64,000 bases of DNA, taken from positions 310,001 to 374,000 of the forward strand of contig JAJFKU010000063.1 of NCBI GenBank assembly GCA_021773035.1, read 5' to 3'. Position numbers and translations under genes: made by a program. Below are positions 32,741 to 42,456 of the stretch, piece by piece. Position 1 is the stretch's first letter. Every line of letters starts with the position of its first letter. The notes under the pieces were generated by a model. It saw only the letters and a list, made by a program, of their open reading frames with translations. It was not told where the DNA came from and did not search any database. The stretch is from Woeseiaceae bacterium. GTDB lineage: Bacteria; Pseudomonadota; Gammaproteobacteria; Steroidobacterales; Woeseiaceae.

Positions 32741-35527
32741 ATGAAAATTGAGAGTACTAATGTTTTCGTAGGGCCGAGCATGTATGCCCGGTTTCCGGTT
32801 ATCCGGCACGTACTGGATCTGGGCGAGCTCGAAGAATGGCCGACGGGCCGTTTGGGCGACGCGTTTGTTGCGCCGTTGCTGGCGTTCTTACCGGGTCTTC
32901 ATGAGCATGGTTGTTCCTACCGCGAGCCAGGCGGGTTCGTGCGCCGGCTGCGCGAAGATGACGGGACCTGGCTAGGGCACGTGATGGAGCACATTGCCAT
33001 TGAGCTGCAAAACGTGGCCGGTTCCAGCGTTAGCTTTGGTCGTACGCGTTCCATCGACGGACAGCCGGGCCATTACAACATGGTGTTCCAGTACAAGGAT
33101 GCGGAAGTTGGGCGCGAGGCGTCGGGTCTGGCGCTGCAGCTGATCCACAGCCTGCTGCCCACTGACCTGAAACCCAAAGATGCCCCGGAGGAGGACTGGG
33201 ACTTTGCAGACGTGCGCGATCGCTTCATTCGCTATGCGCAGCGCCGTGCTTTCGGGCCCAGTACGGCTTCGTTGGTAGCGGCTGCCGAGGAGCGCGATAT
33301 CCCCTGGCTGCGTCTCAATCGGTACAGTCTCGTGCAGTTCGGGCATGGTCGCTATCAGCAGCGCATTCAGGCGACGACGACCGGTCGCACCAGTAATATT
33401 GCCGTCGATCTCGCCGGTGATAAAGAAGAGACCAACGGCATTCTGCGCGATCTTGGCCTGCCGGTTCCGAAGCAGTTGATGGTGCGCAGCAAACGCGACG
33501 CGGTGCGTGCTGCGAAACGCATCGGGTTTCCGGTAGTTCTGAAGCCGCTGGATGGCAATCACGGCCGTGGCGTGGCCATCAACCTGCGTACCGATGAGGA
33601 AGTCGAGGACGGCTTTGAGAAAGCGAGCGAACACGGCCGCACGATCATCGTCGAGAGCTATATCGATGGTTTCGATCATCGACTGCTGGTGGTAGACGGT
33701 GAGTTGGTTGCCGCCGCAAAACGTGTTCCGGGACACGTCGTCGGCGACGGCAAGCTGACGCTTGAGCAACTCGTCGACGAGGTCAATGAAGACCCGCGGC
33801 GAGGGCTTGGGCACGAGAAAGTGCTGACGCGTCTTGAGTTCGATCACCAGGCAGAGCGCTTGCTGGCCAAACTCGGCTATGACCGCAATACGGTACCGGA
33901 CAAGGGCGAAGTCGTTTATCTGCGTTCCACCGCCAATCTGTCGACCGGCGGTACCGCAATCGACGTGACGGATGTGATTCATCCTGACAATCGGGAAATG
34001 GCCATTCGCGCAATCAAAGCCATCGGTCTCGACATCGGCGGCGTCGATTTCCTGACACACGATATTACGGAATCCTATCGGGACGCGGGCGGCGGCATAT
34101 GCGAGGTAAACGCCGGCCCCGGGTTTCGCATGCACGTGGCACCCAGCGAGGGTACGTCGCGCGACGTTGCGGGTCCGGTTATCGACATGTTGTTTCCACC
34201 CGATTCGCCCAGCCGTATTCCGATTGCCGCCGTCACCGGTACCAACGGCAAGACAACGACATCGCGCATGCTGGCCCATATTCTGAAGATGGCCGGCCGT
34301 ACCGTAGGTCTGACATCGACCGATGGCGTATACATCGACGGCAACCTCAGTGTTCCCGGTGATATGACCGGTCCGGTGTCGGCGCAAATCATTCTGCGAG
34401 ATCCTTCGGTAGACGCCGCCGTCATGGAGACGGCGCGTGGCGGCATGTTGCGCAGCGGCCTGGGATTCCAGTCCTGCAATGTTGCTGCCTGTCTGAACGT
34501 GTCGGCCGACCATCTCGGCCTGCGCGGTATCGATACGCTGGAGCAGCTGGCCGAGGTCAAGCGAGTACCGATAGAGATCGCGACCGATGCGGCGATCCTG
34601 AACGCGGACGACGGCAACTGCCTGCAAATGGCGGACTACACCGATGCCGAGAAACTCAGCTACGTCACAATGAACCCGGCGCACCCGCTGGTAAAACAGC
34701 ATATCCGCGCAGGCGGGCAGGCCTTCGTACTCGAACAGGGCATGAACGGCCACTTGATTTCGATTTACGATAACGAAAGCCATACGCCGCTGGTCTGGAC
34801 GCACCTGATTCCGGCGACGGTCGAGGGGCGCGCAATGCACAACGTGCAAAACGCGATGTTTGCTGCGGCGCTGGCCTACAACATGGATATCAGTCTTGAA
34901 GATATCCGCCACGGTCTCAGGACCTTCGACTCGAGTTTCTTCCAGGCACCGGGTCGCATGAATATTTACGACGAGCATCCGTTTCGCGTCATTCTCGACT
35001 ATGCGCACAATCCCGCCGCCGTTAGTGCCATGTGTGGACTGGTGGACCGCTTCGATGCCGAGGGCCGCAAGATCGTCGTGCTGTCGGCGCCAGGCGACCG
35101 GCGCGACGAGGACATTCGTGAGATAGCGAAGATCGCCGCCGGGCATTTCGACCACTTCATTTGCCGCTGCGACGATGGACGACGCGGTCGCGGTGAGGAT
35201 GAGGTTGCAGTCATGCAAAAGAACATGCTGCTGGAGGCGGGTATACCTGCCGATCAGATCGAGGTCATACCCGACGAGCAGGAAGCAACAACCCGGGCGC
35301 TGGAAATAGCGCAGCCGGGCGATTTGATTCTTGTGCTCGGCGACAACATCAAGCGCACCTGGAAGCAGATCATCTATTTCAACGCGGGTGCCAGGGCCGA
35401 AAGCCCCGCTAAGAAGGCCGCTCCCGCGGTAGACCTGCCGGATATCGGTGGTTTCGAAATGGATGGCGATATTGAGATCATCAGCGATGAGCGCGGCGTT
35501 CGCATTGCTCGTGAAGAAGGCGATTAG
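32741..35527 (+). CDS. cphA: Cyanophycin synthetase
   Basis: A 928-residue enzyme that polymerises Asp and Arg into cyanophycin. The N-terminal domain (1-200) is followed by an ATP-grasp module (about 210-475; GFPVVLKPLDGNHGRGVAI) that adds one amino acid, and a Mur-ligase module with P-loop GTNGKTTTSRML at residue 500, DHLGLRG and LDYAHNP. Length is normal (about 870-930). It follows cphB and precedes a Mur-ligase paralogue by 23 bases, suggesting one operon for storage and use of nitrogen. Confidence 0.94.
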   Translation: MKIESTNVFVGPSMYARFPVIRHVLDLGELEEWPTGRLGDAFVAPLLAFLPGLHEHGCSYREPGGFVRRLREDDGTWLGHVMEHIAIELQNVAGSSVSFGRTRSIDGQPGHYNMVFQYKDAEVGREASGLALQLIHSLLPTDLKPKDAPEEDWDFADVRDRFIRYAQRRAFGPSTASLVAAAEERDIPWLRLNRYSLVQFGHGRYQQRIQATTTGRTSNIAVDLAGDKEETNGILRDLGLPVPKQLMVRSKRDAVRAAKRIGFPVVLKPLDGNHGRGVAINLRTDEEVEDGFEKASEHGRTIIVESYIDGFDHRLLVVDGELVAAAKRVPGHVVGDGKLTLEQLVDEVNEDPRRGLGHEKVLTRLEFDHQAERLLAKLGYDRNTVPDKGEVVYLRSTANLSTGGTAIDVTDVIHPDNREMAIRAIKAIGLDIGGVDFLTHDITESYRDAGGGICEVNAGPGFRMHVAPSEGTSRDVAGPVIDMLFPPDSPSRIPIAAVTGTNGKTTTSRMLAHILKMAGRTVGLTSTDGVYIDGNLSVPGDMTGPVSAQIILRDPSVDAAVMETARGGMLRSGLGFQSCNVAACLNVSADHLGLRGIDTLEQLAEVKRVPIEIATDAAILNADDGNCLQMADYTDAEKLSYVTMNPAHPLVKQHIRAGGQAFVLEQGMNGHLISIYDNESHTPLVWTHLIPATVEGRAMHNVQNAMFAAALAYNMDISLEDIRHGLRTFDSSFFQAPGRMNIYDEHPFRVILDYAHNPAAVSAMCGLVDRFDAEGRKIVVLSAPGDRRDEDIREIAKIAAGHFDHFICRCDDGRRGRGEDEVAVMQKNMLLEAGIPADQIEVIPDEQEATTRALEIAQPGDLILVLGDNIKRTWKQIIYFNAGARAESPAKKAAPAVDLPDIGGFEMDGDIEIISDERGVRIAREEGD

Positions 35528-35550
35528 GCCGGCTTGGCTGCGCAGCACCG

Positions 35551-37239
35551 ATGGAGTTTCTCGACGCTCGACGACTTACCGGACCCAGCCTGATTTTCGA
35601 TGGCCCGGGTGCGATTCTCGATGTGAAGTGCACGCCGGCCGAAGCGGACGAGCTGTTGCCGCTATGGCGGGGCAATGTCATGCGCATGGTGGCCGAGTTG
35701 GGTTGGGAACCGCCATCGTTTGCATCTCGGAAGCTGATTGGCGGTGTCAGTCTGGCGTTCTCTGCGCCGATAGACGCGCTGTACACGGCGTCTGAAATCA
35801 ACGAATGGGCCTGGGCCGCGAGTGCCGCCGAACTCGGCGTGTCAGACGTGGTTCCGGATTTTGCGGCGAGCGTAACGGCACTGCGTGCGGCAGCGACCGA
35901 AGAGGCGAACCCGAAACTGATGCAGCTCATCGCCGCAGCCGAAGCGCAAGCCCGGACAGTGCTGTGGGACGACGATCACGTTTCTGTCGGTCTCGGACGT
36001 GGCTCTGAGACCTGGCCGGTCCGCGAAATCCCCGATAAGCCGGATTGGGATCGATGTAGCGACGTTCCGGTTGGTCTCGTCACCGGAACCAACGGCAAGA
36101 CGACGACCGTTCGACTCGCAACACATATCGCGCGCGCGGCGGGCGACAACGTCGGCCTGAGCTCGACGGACTGGATTGCCGTCAACGATGAGATCATTGA
36201 GCGCGGCGACTGGTCGGGCCCCGGCGGTGCCCGAGCCGTATTGCGTGAGCGACACGTCGATGTCGCGATACTCGAGTCGGCGCGCGGCGGCCTGCTGCGG
36301 CGTGGTCTCGGTGTGAGTCGCGCCGATGCGGCGCTGATTACCAACATAGCGGAGGATCACCTCGGCGACTTTGGTTCGCAGAGCCTGGGCGAGTTACTCG
36401 ATGTCAAATGGATCGTCAGTCGCGCCGTGCGGGCATCGGGCCGCCTGATACTCAACGCCGATGACGAGCTTTTGCGGCAAAAGTCGGAACAGTTCGACGG
36501 TGCTGTCGTGTGGTTCAGTCTGGACGCGGAGAGCGAACTGATTCGTGCTCGGATAAAGAGCGGCGACCCGGTGTTCGTGCTCGACGGCGACAAATTGCTG
36601 AAAATCGACGGCGGTGTGTGGGATGTCATCTGTCGCGCCGATGAAATTCCGATAACGCTCGGTGGTCACGCCAGGCACAATGTCGCGAACGCACTGTCGG
36701 CAGCGGCACTCACCTGGTGCCTTGGTTACAGCGTCGATTCGATTCGCGAGGGCCTGACGAGTATGCGGCAGGACGACAATCCGGGTCGCTGCAACGTTTA
36801 TAGTGTCGGTGATTTCAAGGTGTTGGTCGACTTCGCCCATAACCCGGCCGCGATGCATGCCTTATTCGATATGGCGCAGGCGATACCGGCGAAACGCCGT
36901 GTCCTGTGTTTTGGGCAGGCGGGCGATCGGCCCGACGGGCTGATACGGGATATGGCCCGCGACGCCTGGGCGATCGGCCTGGACCAGGTGATGATCTCGG
37001 AACTGGCGGACTATCACCGCGGCCGGGAGCATGGCGATATTTTCGCTGTCATAAGGGACGAACTGCTGGCGAACGGCGCAGCAATATCGCAGATCGCGCA
37101 TTTCGAACACGAGATGGAGTCGTTCAATGCTGCGATGGACTGGGCACAGGCGGGCGACCTGGTGATCATGCTGGCGCTCGGCGGTGCGGTTCCTGTTCAG
37201 GAACGTCTTAAGGCTTTGGGCGCCGAACAAAAGCCGTAA
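35551..37239 (+). CDS. Mur-ligase-type cyanophycin synthetase paralogue without ATP-grasp
   Basis: A 562-residue protein. Residues 1-165 form a domain I do not recognise. From residue 179 it has a Mur-ligase module closely like that of CphA: GTNGKTTTVRLATHI, LSSTDWIAVNDE, ESARGGLLRRGLG, DHLGDFG, GGHARHNVANALSAA and LVDFAHNPAAMH. The ATP-grasp module found in CphA is absent, so it could make only one of the two CphA bonds or act on another peptide. It lies 23 bases after cphA. Its end overlaps the convergent hydrolase gene by 32 bases. Confidence 0.82.
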   Translation: MEFLDARRLTGPSLIFDGPGAILDVKCTPAEADELLPLWRGNVMRMVAELGWEPPSFASRKLIGGVSLAFSAPIDALYTASEINEWAWAASAAELGVSDVVPDFAASVTALRAAATEEANPKLMQLIAAAEAQARTVLWDDDHVSVGLGRGSETWPVREIPDKPDWDRCSDVPVGLVTGTNGKTTTVRLATHIARAAGDNVGLSSTDWIAVNDEIIERGDWSGPGGARAVLRERHVDVAILESARGGLLRRGLGVSRADAALITNIAEDHLGDFGSQSLGELLDVKWIVSRAVRASGRLILNADDELLRQKSEQFDGAVVWFSLDAESELIRARIKSGDPVFVLDGDKLLKIDGGVWDVICRADEIPITLGGHARHNVANALSAAALTWCLGYSVDSIREGLTSMRQDDNPGRCNVYSVGDFKVLVDFAHNPAAMHALFDMAQAIPAKRRVLCFGQAGDRPDGLIRDMARDAWAIGLDQVMISELADYHRGREHGDIFAVIRDELLANGAAISQIAHFEHEMESFNAAMDWAQAGDLVIMLALGGAVPVQERLKALGAEQKP

Positions 37240-38155
37240 TTTTTTCGGCAACCGGCACCGTGTTGTCGGGCGAAATAATATCCCCGGCGAGGATATGAGC
37301 GCTGGGTGCGCCGGTTTCGAGTATCTTCACGAGCTCTTTTTGCGGTGATTGCAGCCGGTCGTAAGCTGCCAGCAATGCGGGTGCAGAAATTACGGCATCG
37401 TTCGGTGCATAGAAAACCTGGACACGCGGAGCAGGCGCGGTCTCAACTCTGCCGATGGCCCTGTCGACGACACGCATGACCTGTATCAGCGTTTTCGATG
37501 GATAGCTGGTGGTCCAGAAGCGCTCCTGCCGCGCATTATGCGCCTCCCAGGAGCGGGTATCGCCGGATATCAGGCGCAGCAGCAGCGCCCCGCCAGGCCC
37601 CGTTATCCACATTGCCTTCGGATCGGCCGGCGCGAGATTCGGTGACAGCATTATCAGTGAATCAACCGGCTGCATCGCCGGGTGATCGAGCATGGATAGC
37701 GCGAGTGTGGCGCCGTTCGATACGGCTATGACAACAATTTTCTCACCCAGCAGATGGCCCGCCTGCAGCGCCTCGGCAACGTCATCGAGCCAGTCTTCCG
37801 CGGTGACATCGACGAGTGCGTTTTCGACAAGTCCATGCTTTGCGAAACGTGTCTCGAAAAGGTTGGCGCCGAGTTCTCTGGCAACGAGCTCAGCCAGCGG
37901 TGCGCTCTCCTGCCGGGACGCCGAAAAGCCGTGCAGTGCGACGACCGACCATTCCGTTCGTCGCTCCTTATCGTGCCAGAGTACGCGCTTTTCGGTCCCC
38001 GGGATGAGGTGATCCTCATGCTCTCGCAGCAAGGCCTGCAAGTCGACATCGGCGCCGAGCTGCGGAGAGTAGTCAAGGCGTGGTGGCGTGCTTGCCAGCA
38101 GTATTGCGCCGATCACGAGGAGCAGCGTCAGCAGGATTTTACTGCGGCGTCTCAC
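37208..38155 (-). CDS. Membrane-anchored alpha/beta hydrolase
   Basis: A 315-residue protein. An N-terminal hydrophobic helix (ILLTLLLVIGAILLAST) anchors or exports it. The alpha/beta fold is indicated by VVALHGFSASRQES (oxyanion region), the nucleophile elbow AVSNGATLAL in place of the usual GxSxG, and a late His in the SAHILAGD segment. Probably an esterase or lipase-like enzyme; substrate unknown. It overlaps the EVE-domain gene by 4 bases. Confidence 0.75.
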   Translation of the reverse strand: MRRRSKILLTLLLVIGAILLASTPPRLDYSPQLGADVDLQALLREHEDHLIPGTEKRVLWHDKERRTEWSVVALHGFSASRQESAPLAELVARELGANLFETRFAKHGLVENALVDVTAEDWLDDVAEALQAGHLLGEKIVVIAVSNGATLALSMLDHPAMQPVDSLIMLSPNLAPADPKAMWITGPGGALLLRLISGDTRSWEAHNARQERFWTTSYPSKTLIQVMRVVDRAIGRVETAPAPRVQVFYAPNDAVISAPALLAAYDRLQSPQKELVKILETGAPSAHILAGDIISPDNTVPVAEKITAFVRRPKP

Positions 38156-38604
38156 TCGAGGCGAAGGACCTTGTCCCAGTGCTTCTTCTCCACCGGCATA
38201 ATCGACAGGCGATTGCCTTTGCGCGTCAGAATCATGCCTTCGAGGCTTCGTTGCGCCTTCATCTCGGTCAGCGTGATGTTGCGCGATAGCTTTCTGACAA
38301 ACTCTACGTCTACCAGAATCCAGCGCGGATTGTCCTTCGTGCTCTTGGGGTCGAAATACTTCGATTTCTTGTCGAACTGGGTTGGGTCGGGGTAAGGCTT
38401 GCTGGCAACTTTAGCAATTCCGACAATACCGGGCTCTTTACAGTTCGAGTGATAGAAGAAGACTTCATCGCCGATCTTCATGTCGTCGCGCATCATATTC
38501 CGGGCCTGATAATTGCGGATGCTGTCCCACATCTCCCGACCGTCCTTTTGCAGGTGATCGATGCTGTAGACATCGGGTTCCGACTTCATCAACCAATAGG
38601 CCAT
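38152..38604 (-). CDS. EVE-domain protein
   Basis: A 150-residue protein reading MAYWLMKSEPDVYSIDHLQ, with WDSIRNYQARNMMRDDMKIGDEVFFYHSNCKEPGIVGIAKVASK, the EVE-domain pattern of YTH-related folds that bind modified nucleobases. Bacterial members are broadly conserved, and their role is not established. The start at 38604 with GGAAAAG upstream gives the standard N-terminus; upstream extension has no family similarity. Confidence 0.9.
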   Translation of the reverse strand: MAYWLMKSEPDVYSIDHLQKDGREMWDSIRNYQARNMMRDDMKIGDEVFFYHSNCKEPGIVGIAKVASKPYPDPTQFDKKSKYFDPKSTKDNPRWILVDVEFVRKLSRNITLTEMKAQRSLEGMILTRKGNRLSIMPVEKKHWDKVLRLE

Positions 38605-38728
38605 ATCACTTTTCCGTTGCGTTCCGCTACTGTGAGTCGCGCAGTCTAGCACGTCGAAAACTGCCGATCGGCGGTGATCGCTATGCTAGGATTGCGGTTC
38701 CAGCAATGCCCGCAGAGGTGTGAGCAGC

Positions 38729-39403
38729 ATGGCCAATGTCCTGGCAAATATTTTCGGCTCCTCGCCGGTCCAACCACTCGAAAAACATGTCGGAATCGCG
38801 TACCGGTGCGCGAAGCAGCTGAAAGGTTTTTTCTCGGCGGCTATCGCCGGTGACTGGCAGCTCGCGGCCGAGTTTCGCGACGAGATCGAGAAACTCGAGC
38901 ACGAAGCCGATGACGTCAAGAAACAGATTCGACTGCACTTGCCGAAGAGCCTGTTCATGCCCGTGCCGCGAGAGGATTTGCTCGAGTTGCTGCTGGTGCA
39001 GGACAAGATCGCGAATCGCACCAAAGATGTTTCCGGCCTGGTGGTCGGTCGGCGTCTGCAGATTCCGCCGCAGATCGCCGAAGAATTCATGGAGTTCGTA
39101 GAACGCAATATCGATGCCGCAAAGCAGGCGCGCAAGAGTGTCCGCGAACTCGATGAACTGTTTACCGCCGGATTTCGCGGTGCTGAGGTTGAGCTCGTCT
39201 CAGGTCTTATCGAAGAACTTGACAGGATCGAAACGGATACGGACGACAAGCAGGCAGCACTGCGCTCCGCGTTGTTCGCTATCGAAAAAACACTGGACCC
39301 GATCGACGCTATGTTCACCTATAAAGTGATCGAGCTGACAGGCGAGATAGCTGACATGGCTGAACGTGTCGGTCGTCGTCTCGAGCTGTTGCTCTCCCAC
39401 TAA
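38729..39403 (+). CDS. PhoU-like DUF47 protein (TIGR00153)
   Basis: A 224-residue all-helical protein of the DUF47/TIGR00153 family (NIFGSSPVQPLEKHV, LEHEADDVKKQIRLHLPKSLFMPVPREDLLELLLVQDKIAN). Such proteins pair with PiT phosphate transporters and probably regulate them. The start is ATG 38729 with GAGG upstream; GTG 38720 is an alternative. The PiT gene follows after 46 bases. Confidence 0.9.
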   Translation: MANVLANIFGSSPVQPLEKHVGIAYRCAKQLKGFFSAAIAGDWQLAAEFRDEIEKLEHEADDVKKQIRLHLPKSLFMPVPREDLLELLLVQDKIANRTKDVSGLVVGRRLQIPPQIAEEFMEFVERNIDAAKQARKSVRELDELFTAGFRGAEVELVSGLIEELDRIETDTDDKQAALRSALFAIEKTLDPIDAMFTYKVIELTGEIADMAERVGRRLELLLSH

Positions 39404-39449
39404 AAGACAAAAACAACAAGCGGGGCGTCGCTGGTCCCGGGAGCGAGAA

Positions 39450-40700
39450 ATGGAAGCGCAATACATCTATATCGGCCTCGCCGCCGCCTTTGGTCTGTTC
39501 ATGGCGTGGGGGATCGGCGCCAACGACGTCGCTAATGCGATGGCGACGTCGGTGGGTTCGAAAGCGCTGACGATCAAGCAGGCCATTCTCGTCGCCGCGG
39601 TCTTTGAGTTTGCCGGCGCGGTGCTCGCCGGTGGTGAGGTGACGTCGACCATTCGCAAAGGCATCGTCGATGCCGATCTGCTCGCGGGTTCCGAGGAACT
39701 GCTGGTGTACGGCATGCTCGCGGCACTGCTTGCGGCGGGTACCTGGTTGCTGATTGCGTCGAAGAACGGCTGGCCGGTTTCTACCACGCATTCCATTGTC
39801 GGAGCTATCGTTGGTTTCGCCGCTGTAGGTATTGGCGTTGACGCGGTGCAGTGGAACAAGGTCGGCACCATTGTGATGAGTTGGGTCGTGTCGCCAATCA
39901 CGTCGGGGTTCATCGCGTTCCTCATCTACATGAGTGTGCAGCGTTTGATTCTGCGTCAGGACGACCCGCTGGAGAAGGCCAAGCGATACGTGCCGGTGTA
40001 TATTTTTCTCGCCGCATTTACCATGACGTTGGTGACGATATTGAAAGGCCTGAAGCACGTTGGCCTGGATCTGAGTTTGCGCGATAGCTATTTGCTGGCG
40101 ACTGGTATTGCGGTCGGTATTGCGTTGCTCGGCGCGTACTTTATTTCCAAAATTCAGCCGGATCCGAAAGCGGAAAAGAGCCAGCATTTCTATACGGTTG
40201 AGCGCGTGTTTGGCGTGCTGATGGTCGTCACGGCCTGTGGCATGGCTTTCGCACATGGTTCGAACGACGTTGCCAATGCCATCGGTCCGGTGGCGGCGGT
40301 CATCGGTATCGCTACAACGGGAACGATAGCGGCGAAGTCGACACTACCGGTATGGGTGCTGGTTATTGGCGGCGCCGGCATTGTCATCGGACTGGCGACA
40401 TATGGCAGACACGTCATAGCAACCGTCGGCAAGAAAATCACACAGCTTACGCCCAGCCGGGGCTTTGCAGCCGAACTCGCTGCTGCAACGACGATCGTTA
40501 TTGCGTCGGGAACCGGGATTCCGATTTCGACGACGCACACGCTGGTCGGGGCCGTGCTCGGCGTCGGTATGGCGCGCGGTATAGAGGCCATCGACCTGCG
40601 GGTCGTATCGCGCATTCTCGTTTCCTGGGTTGTTACGATCCCGGCCGGCGCGTTTCTCGCCATCGTATTCTTCTTCCTGTTCCGGGCGGTACTGCCGTAA
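39450..40700 (+). CDS. Inorganic phosphate transporter, PiT family
   Basis: A 416-residue permease with two copies of the PiT signature: WGIGANDVANAMATSVGSKALTIKQA near the N-terminus and FAHGSNDVANAIGPVAAVIGI in the second half, plus WPVSTTHSIVGAIVGF and IPISTTHTLVGAVLGVG. It takes up phosphate with H+ or Na+. The start at 39450 has GGGAG upstream. Encoded with its PhoU-like partner. Confidence 0.93.
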   Translation: MEAQYIYIGLAAAFGLFMAWGIGANDVANAMATSVGSKALTIKQAILVAAVFEFAGAVLAGGEVTSTIRKGIVDADLLAGSEELLVYGMLAALLAAGTWLLIASKNGWPVSTTHSIVGAIVGFAAVGIGVDAVQWNKVGTIVMSWVVSPITSGFIAFLIYMSVQRLILRQDDPLEKAKRYVPVYIFLAAFTMTLVTILKGLKHVGLDLSLRDSYLLATGIAVGIALLGAYFISKIQPDPKAEKSQHFYTVERVFGVLMVVTACGMAFAHGSNDVANAIGPVAAVIGIATTGTIAAKSTLPVWVLVIGGAGIVIGLATYGRHVIATVGKKITQLTPSRGFAAELAAATTIVIASGTGIPISTTHTLVGAVLGVGMARGIEAIDLRVVSRILVSWVVTIPAGAFLAIVFFFLFRAVLP

Positions 40701-40704
40701 ATCG

Positions 40705-42456
40705 ATGACAATGATTATTCGAAACACCCTGCTTGCCCTGGTCGTGTCCGCGCTTCCGCTTGTCGCTTACGGGCAAGGTGCCGACGCGGCGATCATCAGC
40801 TACAAAGAACGGCATCAACCGGTTCTTGGTCTGGACGGTATGGTGGCCGCGCAGAATCGGCAGTCGGCGGCGGTCGGCGCTGAGATTCTTGCGGCGGGCG
40901 GCAATGCCGTCGATGCTGCCGTTGCAACCGGCTTTTCGCTCGCTGTGACTTTGCCTCGAGCCGGCAACCTCGGTGGCGGCGGTTTCATGCTGATACACGA
41001 CGCCGAGTCCGGCGAAGACGTTGCCATCGACTACCGCGAACAGGCGCCAAAAGGCGCGACGTACGATATGTTTCTGGATGAATATGGCAACGTGGATGCG
41101 GCGCGAGCGCGTTACAGTCATCTGTCTGCCGGCGTCCCCGGCACCGTTGCGGGTTTGTATCTCGCACATCGAAAGTACGGTCGCCTGCCCTGGCGGCAAT
41201 TGCTGCAGCCGGCCATTCGTCAGGCACGCGAAGGCATCGTCGTTAACTTCGATTTGTCCTTATTGTTGAAGGTCAGGCAGAAACGCCTCTGCATGGACGA
41301 CGCGGCGTGTGCTTACTTCTACAAAGCGGGCGGCTTGGCGTATGAGCCCGGCGAGTTGCTGCTTCAGGAAGACCTCGCGACAACGCTGGAGCAGATTGCC
41401 GAAGACGGACCCGATGCGTTCTACAAGGGTGCGATTGCCGAAAAAATCGTCGCAGAGATGGAGCGTGGCGGTGGTCTGATCGATGCAGTTTCACTGGCAG
41501 CGTACGAGCCGACGGTACGCGAGGTTATTCGTGGCAGCTATCGGGGGTTCGAGATCGTAACCATGCCGCCGCCCAGTTCCGGCGGTGTACATCTGGTGCA
41601 GATGCTGAATGCCCTTGAGCATTTCCAGGTAGCCGAAATGGGGGCTGGCAGTGTAGACAGCTTGCATCTGCTGGCGGAAGTTTCGCGGCAGGCATACGCT
41701 GATCGATCAAAACACCTGGGCGACCCGGATTTCTACGATGTTCCTGTCGAGTGGCTAACGAGCAAGTCCTACGGTGACGAAATCGCCGCGGCCATCGATA
41801 TGGAGAAAGCGCGTCGGTCGGAGGACCTGGCACCGGGTGCCCCGGTACCCTACGAAAGCGAAGACACGACGCATTTTTCTGTGATCGATGATGACGGTAA
41901 CGTTGTCTCGAATACCTATACGCTGAATTTTTCATACGGTTCCGGCATCGCAGTTGCCGGTGCCGGATTCCTTCTCAATAACGAGATGGATGATTTTTCC
42001 GCAAAACCGGGAGCGCCGAATGGCTATGGACTGCTCGGCGGCGCTGCAAATGCTATCGATGCCGACAAGCGGCCATTGAGTTCCATGACGCCGACGATAG
42101 TGTTCGCTGACGGTGAGCCATGGTTCGCGACGGGTAGTCCCGGTGGCTCGCGCATCATAACGACGGTATTGCAAATGATCGTCAATGTGATAGATCACGG
42201 CATGAATATCGCGGCGGCCACGGCCGCGCCGCGTGCGCATCATCAGTGGTACCCGGATCTGCTTCGGCTGGAGTCCGGTTTCAGTCCTGACACGATTCGC
42301 CTGCTGCGCGAACGCGGACACACCGTCGACGATACAGGAAACGCTATGGGCAGCCTGCAAACAGTCGGCATCGTCGGTAATACCTTTATCGGAGCTTCCG
42401 ATACACGACGGCCCAATGCCGGTAGTGTCGCGCCGGTTATCGCCGTCGAAGAATGA
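40705..42456 (+). CDS. ggt: Gamma-glutamyltransferase
   Basis: A 583-residue periplasmic Ntn-hydrolase with signal peptide (about 1-24). It has GGNAVDAAVATGFSLAVTLPRAGNLGGGGFMLIHDA, the autocleavage nucleophile in EDTTHFSVIDDDGNVVSNTYTLNFSYGSGI (Thr389) and SSMTPTIVF, GSPGGSRIITTVLQ. It hydrolyses glutathione and gamma-glutamyl compounds. The stop overlaps the MFS start (ATGA). Start is ATG 40705, with 40711 also possible. Confidence 0.92.
   Translation: MTMIIRNTLLALVVSALPLVAYGQGADAAIISYKERHQPVLGLDGMVAAQNRQSAAVGAEILAAGGNAVDAAVATGFSLAVTLPRAGNLGGGGFMLIHDAESGEDVAIDYREQAPKGATYDMFLDEYGNVDAARARYSHLSAGVPGTVAGLYLAHRKYGRLPWRQLLQPAIRQAREGIVVNFDLSLLLKVRQKRLCMDDAACAYFYKAGGLAYEPGELLLQEDLATTLEQIAEDGPDAFYKGAIAEKIVAEMERGGGLIDAVSLAAYEPTVREVIRGSYRGFEIVTMPPPSSGGVHLVQMLNALEHFQVAEMGAGSVDSLHLLAEVSRQAYADRSKHLGDPDFYDVPVEWLTSKSYGDEIAAAIDMEKARRSEDLAPGAPVPYESEDTTHFSVIDDDGNVVSNTYTLNFSYGSGIAVAGAGFLLNNEMDDFSAKPGAPNGYGLLGGAANAIDADKRPLSSMTPTIVFADGEPWFATGSPGGSRIITTVLQMIVNVIDHGMNIAAATAAPRAHHQWYPDLLRLESGFSPDTIRLLRERGHTVDDTGNAMGSLQTVGIVGNTFIGASDTRRPNAGSVAPVIAVEE

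Noticed and set aside
32972..35548. 858-residue open frame antisense to cyanophycin synthetase
   Set aside because: It lies wholly across cphA, has no recognisable domain, and long antisense frames are expected in GC-rich coding sequence.
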